A DNA stretch of 64,000 bases from Tistlia sp040905785 (GTDB lineage Bacteria; Pseudomonadota; Alphaproteobacteria; Kiloniellales; DSM-21159), in NCBI RefSeq assembly GCF_040905785.1, contig NZ_JBBDQW010000073.1:24589-88588 (forward strand). Direction: 5' to 3'. The stretch's first letter is position 1; every line of letters starts with the position of its first letter. Below, piece after piece: positions 1-7,947 of this stretch. The notes under the pieces were generated by a model. The model did no database searches, had not been told where the DNA came from, and was given only the letters and a program-made list of their open reading frames with translations. The position numbers and the translations under genes were made by a program.

Positions 1-1206
1 GCGCGGCAGGCCGACGATGAAGACCGGCCCGGCAGCGGCCTCCCCGGCCCCGGCAAGGCGCTCGAAGAGGCTCGCGGGAAAGGCCGCCAGCAGCGCCTCG
101 ACATAGGTCGCATAGGCGGCTGCGTCGTGCGGCCGGAGCAGGCGTGCGAGCGCGTTGGCCCGCTCGGCGGCGGCGAAGGCGGCGTCGTGGGCCTCGCCAA
201 GCCGCAGCGCCCGGGCCAGCGCGAAGCCTGCGACGGCGCGCTCGCTCTCCGGCTTAGCCGAATTCTCCAGGATCGCCTGCAGCCGTCCGGCCAGAGCGTC
301 GCCGGGCGCCAGGGCGCGGCCCTGGACCAGGGCGGCCAGCGCGTCGGCGTCCTCCGGTGCCAGCTCGATCGCCTGGCGCAGGGGCGCCTGGGCTTCCGCG
401 AAGCGGCCGAGCAGCTGCAGGGCGTGGCCAAGACCGCCGTGGAGCTCGGCATCGGCGGGCGCCAGCTCCAGGCCGCGCCGGAAGGTCTCGATGGCCGCCT
501 CGACCTCGCCGACCCGCTCCTGGGCCTGTCCGAGCGCCTTGAGGGCGGCCAGCGAGCTCGGCACCAGGGCCAGCGCCCGGCGCAGCGGCTCGAGGGCCCA
601 GGCCTCGCGACCGAGCCGGAGCAGGGCCTCGCCGCGACCGATCAGGGCCGGCGCCAGGTCCGGCTGCAGCGCCAGCGCCTGGTCGAAGGCGTCCAGGGCT
701 TCCTCGGCGTGCTCGAGCCGGATCAGCGCGGCGCCCAGGTTGTTCAGCACCGACGGCACCGCCGGCTCGATCTCCAGCGCCCGCCGGTAGGCGGCGGCGG
801 CAGCGGCATAGTCGCGGCCGCCCGCCTCGAGGTCGCCGAGCAGCGCCCACAGTCCGGCGTCGCCCGGCAGGACCGCCAAGGCCGCCTGCAGGGTCGCCAG
901 CGACCCCGACCGGTCGCCGAGGGCGCGCTGCGTCGCAGCCAGGCTGCGCCGAAAGGCGGGATTGTCCGGTGCGGCCTCGACGGCGCGTCGAAGCGGAGCC
1001 AGGGCCGCGCGGCCCGGGCCGCCCTGGTGCAGCGCCAGGCCGTAGAGGTGCAGCGTGTCGGGGTGGCGGGGCGCCGCCTGCAGCAGGCGCCGATAGAGCG
1101 GCAGGGCCTCGGCGGGGCGGCCGGCCCGGTGCAGCGCGACGGCCTGCTCCAGCAAGGCCTGGAGCTGGGCTGGGCCCGGTCTGCCCGGCCCGGCCCCCGC
1201 GGTCAT
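1..1206 (-). CDS. TPR-repeat sulfotransferase, C-terminal part outside the window
   Basis: The reading frame runs from ATG at 1206 to the left edge without a stop (402 residues visible). The protein is built of tandem 34-residue TPR units with the usual small/large pattern (for example AALAVLPGDAGLWALLGDL and ALALQPDLAPALIGRGEALL). The last visible residues, GPVFIVGLPR, match the start of the 5'-phosphosulfate-binding loop of PAPS-dependent sulfotransferases, which in TPR-sulfotransferase proteins follows the TPR array. The catalytic domain itself lies beyond the window, so the activity is inferred from this short motif and the architecture. The gene follows the cyclodeaminase-family gene after 16 bp on the same strand and is probably the last or near-last cistron of the aroA-cmk-rpsA unit. 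The acceptor substrate is unknown. Confidence 0.75.
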   Translation of the reverse strand, partial: MTAGAGPGRPGPAQLQALLEQAVALHRAGRPAEALPLYRRLLQAAPRHPDTLHLYGLALHQGGPGRAALAPLRRAVEAAPDNPAFRRSLAATQRALGDRSGSLATLQAALAVLPGDAGLWALLGDLEAGGRDYAAAAAAYRRALEIEPAVPSVLNNLGAALIRLEHAEEALDAFDQALALQPDLAPALIGRGEALLRLGREAWALEPLRRALALVPSSLAALKALGQAQERVGEVEAAIETFRRGLELAPADAELHGGLGHALQLLGRFAEAQAPLRQAIELAPEDADALAALVQGRALAPGDALAGRLQAILENSAKPESERAVAGFALARALRLGEAHDAAFAAAERANALARLLRPHDAAAYATYVEALLAAFPASLFERLAGAGEAAAGPVFIVGLPR

Positions 1207-1222
1207 CCCGTCGCCTGGGCGG

Positions 1223-2158
1223 TCATGCCCGCTCGACGACCAGCTGGGCGGCGACCAGGTCCTCGAGGGCGGTGCCGACCGACTTGAACAGCGTGATCTC
1301 CTCCTCGGTGCGGCGGCCGGTGCGCTCGCCGCGGGCGAGCTCGAACAGGTCGCCGGCGATGTCCTGCTCGCTCAGCGCCCCACTCTTCAGGGGCTGGACG
1401 ATGTCGCCGCCCTCCTTGGTGGCGCCGGCGCGGGTATCGACGAAGACGCTCGCACGGCGGATCGCCTGGTCGTCGGTCTCGCGCATCTCCGGCGTGAAGG
1501 CGCCGACCAGGTCGAGGTGGACCCCCGGCTGCAGCCAGTCGCCGCGGACCAGCGGCTCGCGGCTCAGGGTCGCGCAGCTGATGACGTCGGCGCCGCGCGC
1601 CGCGCCCTCCAGGTCCTCGGTGAAGCCGACCTCGAGGTCGCTGCGGTCGAGCGAGCGGGCCAGGGCCTCGGCCTTGGCCGCCGAGCGGCCCCAGACCGTC
1701 ACGCTGCGGATCGGCCGCACCGCGGCGTGCGCCTCGATCAGGTGCGGCGCCAGGGCGCCGGTGCCGACCATCAGCAGCCGCTCGGAGTCCTGGCGGGCCA
1801 GGTAGCTGGCACCGAGCGCCGAGGCGGCCGCGGTCCGCCGCAGGGTCAGCATGGGGCCGTCGATCAGGGCCAGCGGCTGGCCGGTCGTCCAGTCGTTGAG
1901 CAGGTAGATGCCCATGACCGCCGGCAGCGAGCGCTCGGCGTTGCCCGGCGTCACCGTGACGATCTTGATGCCGACGTGGCGGCCCGACTGCCAGGCCGGC
2001 ATCAGCAGCAGCGTCGCATCGGGCTCGCCGGTCCTCGGGATGCTGTGGTGGTGGCGGACGGGCGCGGCGACGTCGCCGCGGAAGCCCTCGCGCAGGGTCT
2101 CGACCAGGGAAGGGAAATCCAGGGCGGCCTGAACCTCCTTGGCGGCGACGGTACGCAT
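1223..2158 (-). CDS. Ornithine cyclodeaminase / mu-crystallin family protein
   Basis: This 311-residue protein has the family pattern throughout: a dimerisation segment with GIKIVTVTPGN, the DGPMLTLRRTAAASALGA helix, and an NAD(P)-binding Rossmann motif VGTGALAPHLIEAH, followed by DVISCATLS and GVHLDLVGAFTPEMRETD. The family includes ornithine cyclodeaminase (ornithine to proline plus ammonia), ketimine reductases and alanine dehydrogenases, and the exact substrate cannot be read from the sequence. The ATG at 2158 is preferred because the upstream in-frame extension overlaps the LapA-domain gene and is low complexity. It lies 20 bp downstream of that gene and 16 bp upstream of the TPR-sulfotransferase, all on the minus strand, so cotranscription is likely. 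Confidence 0.85.
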   Translation of the reverse strand: MRTVAAKEVQAALDFPSLVETLREGFRGDVAAPVRHHHSIPRTGEPDATLLLMPAWQSGRHVGIKIVTVTPGNAERSLPAVMGIYLLNDWTTGQPLALIDGPMLTLRRTAAASALGASYLARQDSERLLMVGTGALAPHLIEAHAAVRPIRSVTVWGRSAAKAEALARSLDRSDLEVGFTEDLEGAARGADVISCATLSREPLVRGDWLQPGVHLDLVGAFTPEMRETDDQAIRRASVFVDTRAGATKEGGDIVQPLKSGALSEQDIAGDLFELARGERTGRRTEEEITLFKSVGTALEDLVAAQLVVERA

Positions 2159-2178
2159 AGGCAGGCTACTCTTCGTGT

Positions 2179-2568
2179 TCAGCGGTTGGAATTGCCGGGC
2201 AGCGCCGGGCTGGCGGGCGCCGGCAGCGCCGGCCGCGGGCCTTCCGCGGGACGCTCGCCCTGCGGCGCGCGGGCCGCGCGCTCGGCCTCGGCCTGGCGCA
2301 GCTTGCTCAGCTCGCGCTCCGTGGCCGCCGTCCGGCGCCGCTCGCTGCGCAGGGCCGAGCGATTGCGGCCCTCGAAGACCCATTCCAGGAACAGGCCGAG
2401 CAGGACGCCGACGGCGAGGCTGCCGAGCACGACCAGGAACAGCGGCAGCGCGATCTCGTAGCGCAGCGGCCAGAGGTCGAGCGCCACCGCCGCCCGGTTG
2501 TTCACCGAGAAGACGACCAGCAGGAGCAGGAGAGGCAGGGCGATCAGAAGCCAGAGCAACCGCTTCAC
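2179..2568 (-). CDS. LapA-domain (DUF1049) inner-membrane protein
   Basis: A 129-residue protein with two hydrophobic segments (about residues 4-22 and 42-62) separated by a short loop with SVNNRAAVALDLWPL, the hallmark of the DUF1049/LapA domain. A charged, probably coiled-coil stretch (RSERRRTAATERELSKLRQ) and a Pro/Ala-rich tail follow. E. coli LapA acts with LapB at the inner membrane in control of LPS synthesis; here only the domain is conserved and the role is inferred. In many alphaproteobacteria this gene follows ihfB, as it does here (70 bp gap). It has no relation to the giant adhesin LapA of Pseudomonas despite the shared name. Confidence 0.85.
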   Translation of the reverse strand: MKRLLWLLIALPLLLLLVVFSVNNRAAVALDLWPLRYEIALPLFLVVLGSLAVGVLLGLFLEWVFEGRNRSALRSERRRTAATERELSKLRQAEAERAARAPQGERPAEGPRPALPAPASPALPGNSNR

Positions 2569-2638
2569 TGGGTGGGTCTCCCTTGCAGGCCGATCCGGTG
2601 CGGGGGCGCTGCCCGGCGGGCCGGCCGACGGACTTGCG

Positions 2639-2920
2639 TCACTCGACGTTCAGGCGCTCGCGCAGCTGCTTGCCGGTCTTGAAGAAGGGCACGGCCTTGG
2701 CCGCGACCGGCACGGCCTCGCCGGTCCTGGGGTTCCGGCCGATCCGCGACTCACGCTGCTTGACCGAGAAGGCGCCGAAGCCGCGCAGCTCGACCCGGTC
2801 GCCGCGGGCCAGCGCCTCGGCGATCTCGTCGAAGATCGTCGAGACGATGCGGTCGACGTCGCGGTGGTAGAGATGCGGATTGAGCTCGGCAATCCGCTGG
2901 ATCAGCTCGGACTTGGTCAT
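2639..2920 (-). CDS. ihfB: Integration host factor subunit beta
   Basis: This 93-residue protein is a clear member of the HU/IHF DNA-bending family. It begins MTKSELIQRIAELNPHL, contains VELRGFGAFSVKQR in the beta region, and has the arm motif RIGRNPRTGEAV with the intercalating proline. It ends GKQLRERLN. Length and the HLYHRDVDRIV helix fit the beta rather than alpha subunit, and the position directly after rpsA is the conserved ihfB location. The ATG at 2920 is chosen by homology; upstream in-frame extensions give a proline/glycine-rich peptide that does not belong to the family. IHF heterodimers bend DNA at promoters, including sigma-54 promoters; rpoN is encoded in the same window. Confidence 0.95.
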   Translation of the reverse strand: MTKSELIQRIAELNPHLYHRDVDRIVSTIFDEIAEALARGDRVELRGFGAFSVKQRESRIGRNPRTGEAVPVAAKAVPFFKTGKQLRERLNVE

Positions 2921-3119
2921 GGTTCCCCGATTCTCGATCCAGGCCGGACCCTCGGAGGGCCCGAAGGCTCGCCGGCAAGGCCCCGGCGGGGACAGGTTCG
3001 CGCACGAACCCGGTCCAGCCTGCCAGAGGTCTCCGGAACGGTCAAGGAAGCGCCTTTCATAACAAGGAGATAACCGGCGAGCCGCGCGGTGGTTCCCGGC
3101 TCGAAGCAAAGCGGACAAG

Positions 3120-3151
3120 AAAACGGCCCGGCCCTGGTGGGCCCGGCCGTG
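3120..3151 (-). terminator. Rho-independent terminator after rpsA
   Basis: Read on the minus strand, the two 12-base arms (3140-3151 and 3124-3135) pair with one internal mismatch around a 4-base loop. They are followed at once by TTTTC. It lies 24 bp beyond the rpsA stop codon and before ihfB, so it would separate most rpsA transcription from ihfB and the genes after it. Confidence 0.7.
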
Positions 3152-3174
3152 TCTCTATGCAGCGAGCGGCGCGG

Positions 3175-4908
3175 CTACTTCTCGTCGCCCTCGGGCTCCT
3201 GCTTCTTCTGCTGCTGCTTCAGCGCGGCGCCCAGGATGTCGCCCAGGCTGGCGCCCGAGTCGGTGTTGCCGTACTCGGCCATGGCCTGCTTCTCCTCCTC
3301 CATCTGCAGCTGCTTGATGGAGAGCGAGATCTTGCGGGTCTTGCGGTCGACGCTGGTGATCTTGGCGTCGACGCGCTCGCCCACCGCATAGCGCTCCGGG
3401 CGCTGCTCGGAGCGCTCGCGGGCCAGATCGGTCTTGCGGATGAAGCCGGTGATGCCCTCGGCGAGCTGCAGCTCGACGCCGCCGTCGTTGACCTCGGAGA
3501 CCGTGCCGGTGACGGCCGCGCCCTTCTTGAAGCGGTCGGCGGTGTCCTCGAAGGGATCGGAGCCGAGCTGCTTGATGCCGAGCGAGATGCGCTCCTTCTC
3601 GACGTCGATGTCGAGCAGCTTGACCTTGACCATCTGGCCCTTCTGGTAATCCTTCACGGCCTCCTCGCCGGAACGCTCCCAGTCGAGGTCCGAGAGGTGG
3701 ACCATGCCGTCGATCTCGCCGGGCAGGCCGACGAACAGGCCGAACTCGGTGATGTTCTTGACCTCGCCTTCCAGCTCGGTGCCGATCGGGAAGCGCTCGA
3801 CCAGATCCTCCCAGGGGTTCGCCTGGACCTGCTTGAGGCCGAGCGAGATGCGGCGCTTCTGCTCGTCGACGTCGAGGATCATCACCTCGACCTCCTGGGA
3901 GGTCGAGACGATCTTGCCCGGGTGGATGTTCTTCTTGGTCCAGCTCATCTCCGAGACGTGGACCAGGCCCTCGATGCCCGGCTCCAGCTCGACGAAGGCG
4001 CCGTAGTCGGTGATGTTGGTCACGCGGCCCAGGAACTTGGCGCCGGTCGGGTACTTGGCCGAGACGCCTTCCCAGGGATCGGCCTCGAGCTGCTTCATGC
4101 CGAGGCTGATGCGCTGGGTCTCCGGGTTGAAGCGGATGACCTGGACCTGGACCTGCTGGCCGATCGAGAGCGCCTCGGTCGGGTGGTTGATGCGGCGCCA
4201 GGAGATGTCGGTGACGTGGAGCAGGCCGTCGACGCCGCCGAGGTCGACGAAGGCGCCGTAGTCGGTGATGTTCTTGACGACGCCCGGCAGGACCTGGCCT
4301 TCCTTGAGGTTGGCGACCAGCTCGCTGCGCTGCTCTGCGCGGTCCTCTTCCAGGACGGCGCGGCGCGAGACCACGATGTTGCCGCGCGAGCGGTCCATCT
4401 TGAGGATCTGGAAGGGCTGCGGGGTGTGCATCAGCGGCGTGACGTCGCGCACCGGGCGGATGTCGACCTGGCTGCCCGGCAGGAAGGCCACGGCGCCCGA
4501 CAGGTCGACGGTGAAGCCGCCCTTGACCCGGCCGAAGATGTGGCCGGTGACGCGGGCGTTGTCGGCATAGGCCTTCTCGAGCTGGTTCCAGCTCTCCTCG
4601 CGCCGGGCCTTCTCGCGGCTCAGCATGGCCTCGCCGTTCTTGTCCTCCATGCGCTCCAGGAACACCTCGACGGTGTTGCCGGGCACGATGTCGGCCTCCT
4701 CGCCGCCCTTGACGAATTCCTTCAGCGCGACGCGGCCCTCGGACTTCAGGCCGACGTCGATCAGGACGCTGTCGCCCTCGACGCGGATGATGCGTCCGCG
4801 CAGGACCGTACCCTCGAGGCTTTCCTCGGTGCCGAGGGATTCGTCCAGCAACGCGGCGAAGGATTCCTTGTTCTGGGTCTGCTCAGAGACGGCGGTGGTG
4901 TCGCTCAT
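3175..4908 (-). CDS. rpsA: 30S ribosomal protein S1
   Basis: A 577-residue protein with six S1 RNA-binding domains. The first two are the ribosome-binding pair (GTVLRGRIIRVEGDSVLIDVG and VTGHIFGRVKGGFTVDLSG). The next four repeat the pattern (KNITDYGAFVDLGGVDGLLH, TNITDYGAFVELEPGIEGLVH, KNITEFGLFVGLPGEIDGMVH, SEVNDGGVELQLAEGITGFI). Spacers such as RISLGLKQ and a C-terminal charged tail fit alphaproteobacterial S1. S1 unwinds mRNA and helps load it on the 30S subunit. The gene sits between cmk and ihfB, the classical order, with a 109-bp leader between the cmk stop and its start where autoregulation by S1 is possible but not demonstrated by any motif I can see. Confidence 0.98.
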   Translation of the reverse strand: MSDTTAVSEQTQNKESFAALLDESLGTEESLEGTVLRGRIIRVEGDSVLIDVGLKSEGRVALKEFVKGGEEADIVPGNTVEVFLERMEDKNGEAMLSREKARREESWNQLEKAYADNARVTGHIFGRVKGGFTVDLSGAVAFLPGSQVDIRPVRDVTPLMHTPQPFQILKMDRSRGNIVVSRRAVLEEDRAEQRSELVANLKEGQVLPGVVKNITDYGAFVDLGGVDGLLHVTDISWRRINHPTEALSIGQQVQVQVIRFNPETQRISLGMKQLEADPWEGVSAKYPTGAKFLGRVTNITDYGAFVELEPGIEGLVHVSEMSWTKKNIHPGKIVSTSQEVEVMILDVDEQKRRISLGLKQVQANPWEDLVERFPIGTELEGEVKNITEFGLFVGLPGEIDGMVHLSDLDWERSGEEAVKDYQKGQMVKVKLLDIDVEKERISLGIKQLGSDPFEDTADRFKKGAAVTGTVSEVNDGGVELQLAEGITGFIRKTDLARERSEQRPERYAVGERVDAKITSVDRKTRKISLSIKQLQMEEEKQAMAEYGNTDSGASLGDILGAALKQQQKKQEPEGDEK

Positions 4909-5017
4909 GACTGTCTGTAGTCCTTTCGCATATTCAGGGTTATCCAGGCCGGCCGGTTTTTCCGGCGGTCTTCCCGACGCCGCCCCCGCGCCGCTGCGCG
5001 GTCGAGGGGGTGGAGCG

Positions 5018-5746
5018 TCAGGCTCGTTTGGTCGCGGCGAGGCCAGTTTTCCGTTCGACGAAGCGAAGCGCCGTTTCCAGCGCCTCCTCGATGCCGAGAT
5101 CCGTCGTGTCGAGGAGCTCGGCGTCGTCCGCCGGCTTCAGGGGAGCGTCCGCGCGAGTGCGATCACGCGCATCGCGCTCCTTCAGGTCTGCCAGGACGGC
5201 CGCGTATATAACCCCGCTGCCGCCCTGCCGCAACTCTTCCATGCGCCGGCGCGCACGGATCTCGACGCTGGCGTCGACGAAGAGCTTGGCCGGGGCGTCG
5301 GGGCAGACCACCGTGCCGATGTCCCGGCCGTCGAGCACGGCCCCTGCCCGGCCGTCCGGCGGATGCGCCGCGAAGCCCCGCTGGAAGTCGAGCAGCGCCG
5401 CCCGCACCCGCGGGTTGGCGGCGACCCGCGAGGCCGCCGCACCGACCGCCTCGCTGCGCAGGTCGGGGCGCGCCAGGTCGGCCGGGGTCAGCCGCTCGGC
5501 GGCCCGGGCCGCGGCCGCGGCGTCGCCCGGATCGCCGTCCTCGGCCAGCACCTTGGCGCCGACCGCCCGGTAGAGCGCGCCGGTGTCCAGGTAGGCCAGC
5601 CCCAGGCGCGCCGCCAGGCCGCGCGCCAGCGTGCCCTTGCCGGCCGCCGCCGGCCCGTCGATGGCGATCACCAGGGGCCGCGCGGACTCGTCGCGGGCTG
5701 GTTCGCGGTGCGTGCCGGGGGGCGGGTCGGGGCGCGGGTCGCTCAT
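5018..5746 (-). CDS. cmk: Cytidylate kinase
   Basis: The protein (242 residues) carries the P-loop IAIDGPAAAGKGTLARGLA near the N-terminus, then YLDTGALYRAVGAK and LDGRDIGTVVCPDAPAKLFV with the conserved GRDIGT motif, and RARRRMEEL of the lid region. It phosphorylates CMP and dCMP with ATP. The first ~22 residues, rich in Pro/Arg, precede the family core and may be an extended N-terminus or an upstream mis-start; the ATG at 5746 is the only in-frame ATG before the P-loop. It lies 19 bp after aroA and upstream of rpsA in one operon. Confidence 0.96.
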   Translation of the reverse strand: MSDPRPDPPPGTHREPARDESARPLVIAIDGPAAAGKGTLARGLAARLGLAYLDTGALYRAVGAKVLAEDGDPGDAAAAARAAERLTPADLARPDLRSEAVGAAASRVAANPRVRAALLDFQRGFAAHPPDGRAGAVLDGRDIGTVVCPDAPAKLFVDASVEIRARRRMEELRQGGSGVIYAAVLADLKERDARDRTRADAPLKPADDAELLDTTDLGIEEALETALRFVERKTGLAATKRA

Positions 5747-5765
5747 CGGGCTCCACCCCGGGGGC

Positions 5766-7148
5766 TCAGCCGATGTCCGCCCCGAGGCCGCGCAGCAGGG
5801 CCGCGAAGCCGGGGAAGGAGGTGTCGATCGGGCTGGCGTCGTCGATCTCGACCGGGGCCGCCGCGCCCAGCCCGAGCACCAGGAAGGTCATGGCGATGCG
5901 ATGGTCGAGGTCGGCCTCGATGCGCGCGCCGCCGGCCGGCGGCCTGCCGCCCCGGCCCTGCACGACCAGCCAGTCCTCGCCCTCCTCGACCTCGACGCCG
6001 CAGGCCGCCAGGCCGCGCGCCGTGGCGCTGAGGCGGTCGCTCTCCTTGACGCGCAGCTCGCCGAGCCCGCGCAGCTCCGTGCGGCCCTCGGCGAAGGCCG
6101 CGGCGACCGCCAGGACCGGGTACTCGTCGATCATCGAGGGCGCGCGCGCCGCCGGCACCGCGATGCCCTTGAGCGGCCCGGCCTCGACCGCGAGATCGGC
6201 GACCGGCTCGCCGGCCTGCTCGCGGCGGTTCTGCAGGGTCAGGCGCGCGCCCATCTCGAGCAGGCAGTCGAGCAGGCCGGTGCGCAGCGGGTTGATGCCG
6301 ACGTTCTCGACGACGACCGAGGAGCCGGGCCGGATCAGCGCCGCGACCAGGGGAAAGGCCGCCGAGGAGATGTCGCCCGGCACGGCGACCGGCCCGCCGG
6401 TCAGGCGCGCCGGCCCCCGCAGCCGGACGTGGCGGCCGTCGGCCTCGTCGGCGACCGTCACCTCGGCGCCGAAGGCGCGCAGCATGTTTTCCGTGTGGTC
6501 GCGCGTCGCCTCCGGCTCGATCACCTCGGTCGTGCCGGCGGCGGCAAGTCCGGCCAACAGCAGCGCCGACTTCACCTGGGCCGAGGCGACCGGCAGGCGG
6601 TAGGCCACCGGCTGCGGCCGCTCGGCGCCCTGCACCGCGAGGGGCAGCCGCCCGCCGGCGCGCGACAGGAAGCGGGCGCCGGTCAACGCCAGGGGCTCGG
6701 TGACCCGGCCCATCGGCCGGCGGCTCAGCGAGGCGTCGCCGACCAGTACGGCGAAGATCGGCTGCTGGACGAGCAGGCCGAGGCAGAGCCGCGCGCCGGT
6801 ACCGGCATTGCCGAAGTCGAGCGGCCGCTCGGGCTCGGCCAGCCGGCCGACGCCGCGGCCGGCGACCCGCCAGCGGCCGGGTCCGAGACGCTCGACCTCG
6901 GCCCCGAGCGCGGCCATGGCGGCGGCGGTCGCCAGCACGTCCTCGCCCTCGAGCAGGCCCTCGATGCGGGTCTCGCCCTCGGCCAGGGCGCCGAGCATCA
7001 GCGCGCGGTGCGAGATCGACTTGTCGCCCGGCACCGTCAGGCGACCGCTCAGGGGACCGCCCGGGCGCGCGGTCATGGCGCGGGGTGCGGTGGTGCGGGC
7101 CTCGGTGCGGTCCTCGGGGCGGTCCTCGGGGCTGTGTCCTGGCTTCAC
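5766..7148 (-). CDS. aroA: 3-phosphoshikimate 1-carboxyvinyltransferase (EPSP synthase)
   Basis: A 460-residue EPSP synthase, the sixth step of the shikimate pathway. It shows VPGDKSISHRALML (substrate-binding Lys), the class II-like GLLEGEDVLATAAAMAALGAE, FGNAGTGARL, RRPMGRVTEPL, and PSMIDEYPVLAVAAAFAEG with the catalytic region, ending near DLDHRIAMTFLVLGLGA. The start is uncertain: ATG at 7148 adds a low-complexity EDRPEDRTEAR leader, while ATG at 7076 (MTARPGGPLSGRL) starts close to the conserved core and may be the true start. First gene of the aroA-cmk-rpsA unit. In the class II enzyme CP4 the residue in the NAxTG motif is Ala; here it is Gly. Confidence 0.95.
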   Translation of the reverse strand: MKPGHSPEDRPEDRTEARTTAPRAMTARPGGPLSGRLTVPGDKSISHRALMLGALAEGETRIEGLLEGEDVLATAAAMAALGAEVERLGPGRWRVAGRGVGRLAEPERPLDFGNAGTGARLCLGLLVQQPIFAVLVGDASLSRRPMGRVTEPLALTGARFLSRAGGRLPLAVQGAERPQPVAYRLPVASAQVKSALLLAGLAAAGTTEVIEPEATRDHTENMLRAFGAEVTVADEADGRHVRLRGPARLTGGPVAVPGDISSAAFPLVAALIRPGSSVVVENVGINPLRTGLLDCLLEMGARLTLQNRREQAGEPVADLAVEAGPLKGIAVPAARAPSMIDEYPVLAVAAAFAEGRTELRGLGELRVKESDRLSATARGLAACGVEVEEGEDWLVVQGRGGRPPAGGARIEADLDHRIAMTFLVLGLGAAAPVEIDDASPIDTSFPGFAALLRGLGADIG

Positions 7149-7343
7149 GGCTGCTTTCCGGCGGCTCGGGCGGACCCGGGGGCGGGGCCGCCGGCGCGAA
7201 GCCGCGGCGCCCGGCGTCCCGGCAGGCGACGCCCGGGGGCTTAGCGGCGCGAGAAGGGTTTGACAAGCCCGGCAGGCCGTGGCAAACGCGCCGCCTCATT
7301 CCAGCCCTGAAAATCCGCGGTCAGCAGAGACGGGAGAACCGAC

Positions 7344-7691
7344 GTGGCGAAGCCTGAGTGGGGCAGCAAGCGCATCTGCCAGAGTTGCGGCGCGAAGTTC
7401 TACGACTTCGACAAGAACCCGATCGTCTGCCCGGCCTGCAGCGCCACCTTCGATCCCGAGGCGATCCTGAAGAGCCGGCGCGGCAAGGCGCCGGTCTCGA
7501 AGGAGAAGGCCAAGCCGGTCAAGTCCAAGGTCGACGAGGCGCGCGACGACGCGATCATGGACGACGACGAGGTCGAGCTCGACGAGGACGCCGAGGAGGA
7601 ATCCGAGGACGAGGAGGTCGTCGAGGACGCCTCGGACCTGGGTGACGACGACCTCGAGGTCGATGTCGCGGAGGACGAGAAGGAGAACTGA
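7344..7691 (+). CDS. TIGR02300 (FYDLN acid) family protein
   Basis: A 115-residue alphaproteobacterial protein of unknown function. It opens with GTG, preceded by a GGGAG ribosome-binding site. The N-terminal third is a small zinc-ribbon-like unit with two CxxC pairs (ICQSCGAKFYDFDKNPIVCPAC), a variant of the FYDLN motif. The C-terminal half is extremely acidic (runs such as DDDEVELDEDAEEESEDEE) and likely disordered. The gene is alone on the plus strand, divergent from aroA, with a TTGACA -35-like box at 7260-7265 but no convincing -10. It is followed by a tRNA gene. Confidence 0.9.
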   Translation: MAKPEWGSKRICQSCGAKFYDFDKNPIVCPACSATFDPEAILKSRRGKAPVSKEKAKPVKSKVDEARDDAIMDDDEVELDEDAEEESEDEEVVEDASDLGDDDLEVDVAEDEKEN

Positions 7692-7800
7692 CGGCCCGGG
7701 CGGGGCCTGCGGGAGCGCGATTTTCCGGCTTGCATTGGCGGGACGCGCTACCTAATTTCCGCCTTCCCGGCGCGCCCGAGGCGCCGCGAGACGAGGTTCT

Positions 7801-7876
<76 letters not shown>

Positions 7877-7881
7877 AATGA

Positions 7882-7906
7882 CCCCCTGGGAAACCAGGGG
7901 GTTTTT
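7882..7906 (+). terminator. Rho-independent terminator after tRNA-Ala
   Basis: A perfect 8-bp stem (CCCCCTGG/CCAGGGGG) closed by a GAAA (GNRA) tetraloop is followed by TTTTT. It begins five bases after the tRNA CCA end and ends transcription before the convergent gene at 7948. Confidence 0.95.
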
Positions 7907-7947
7907 GGTTTGTGGGGTGCCGGGCAGCGGCCACCCGCCGAGCCACC

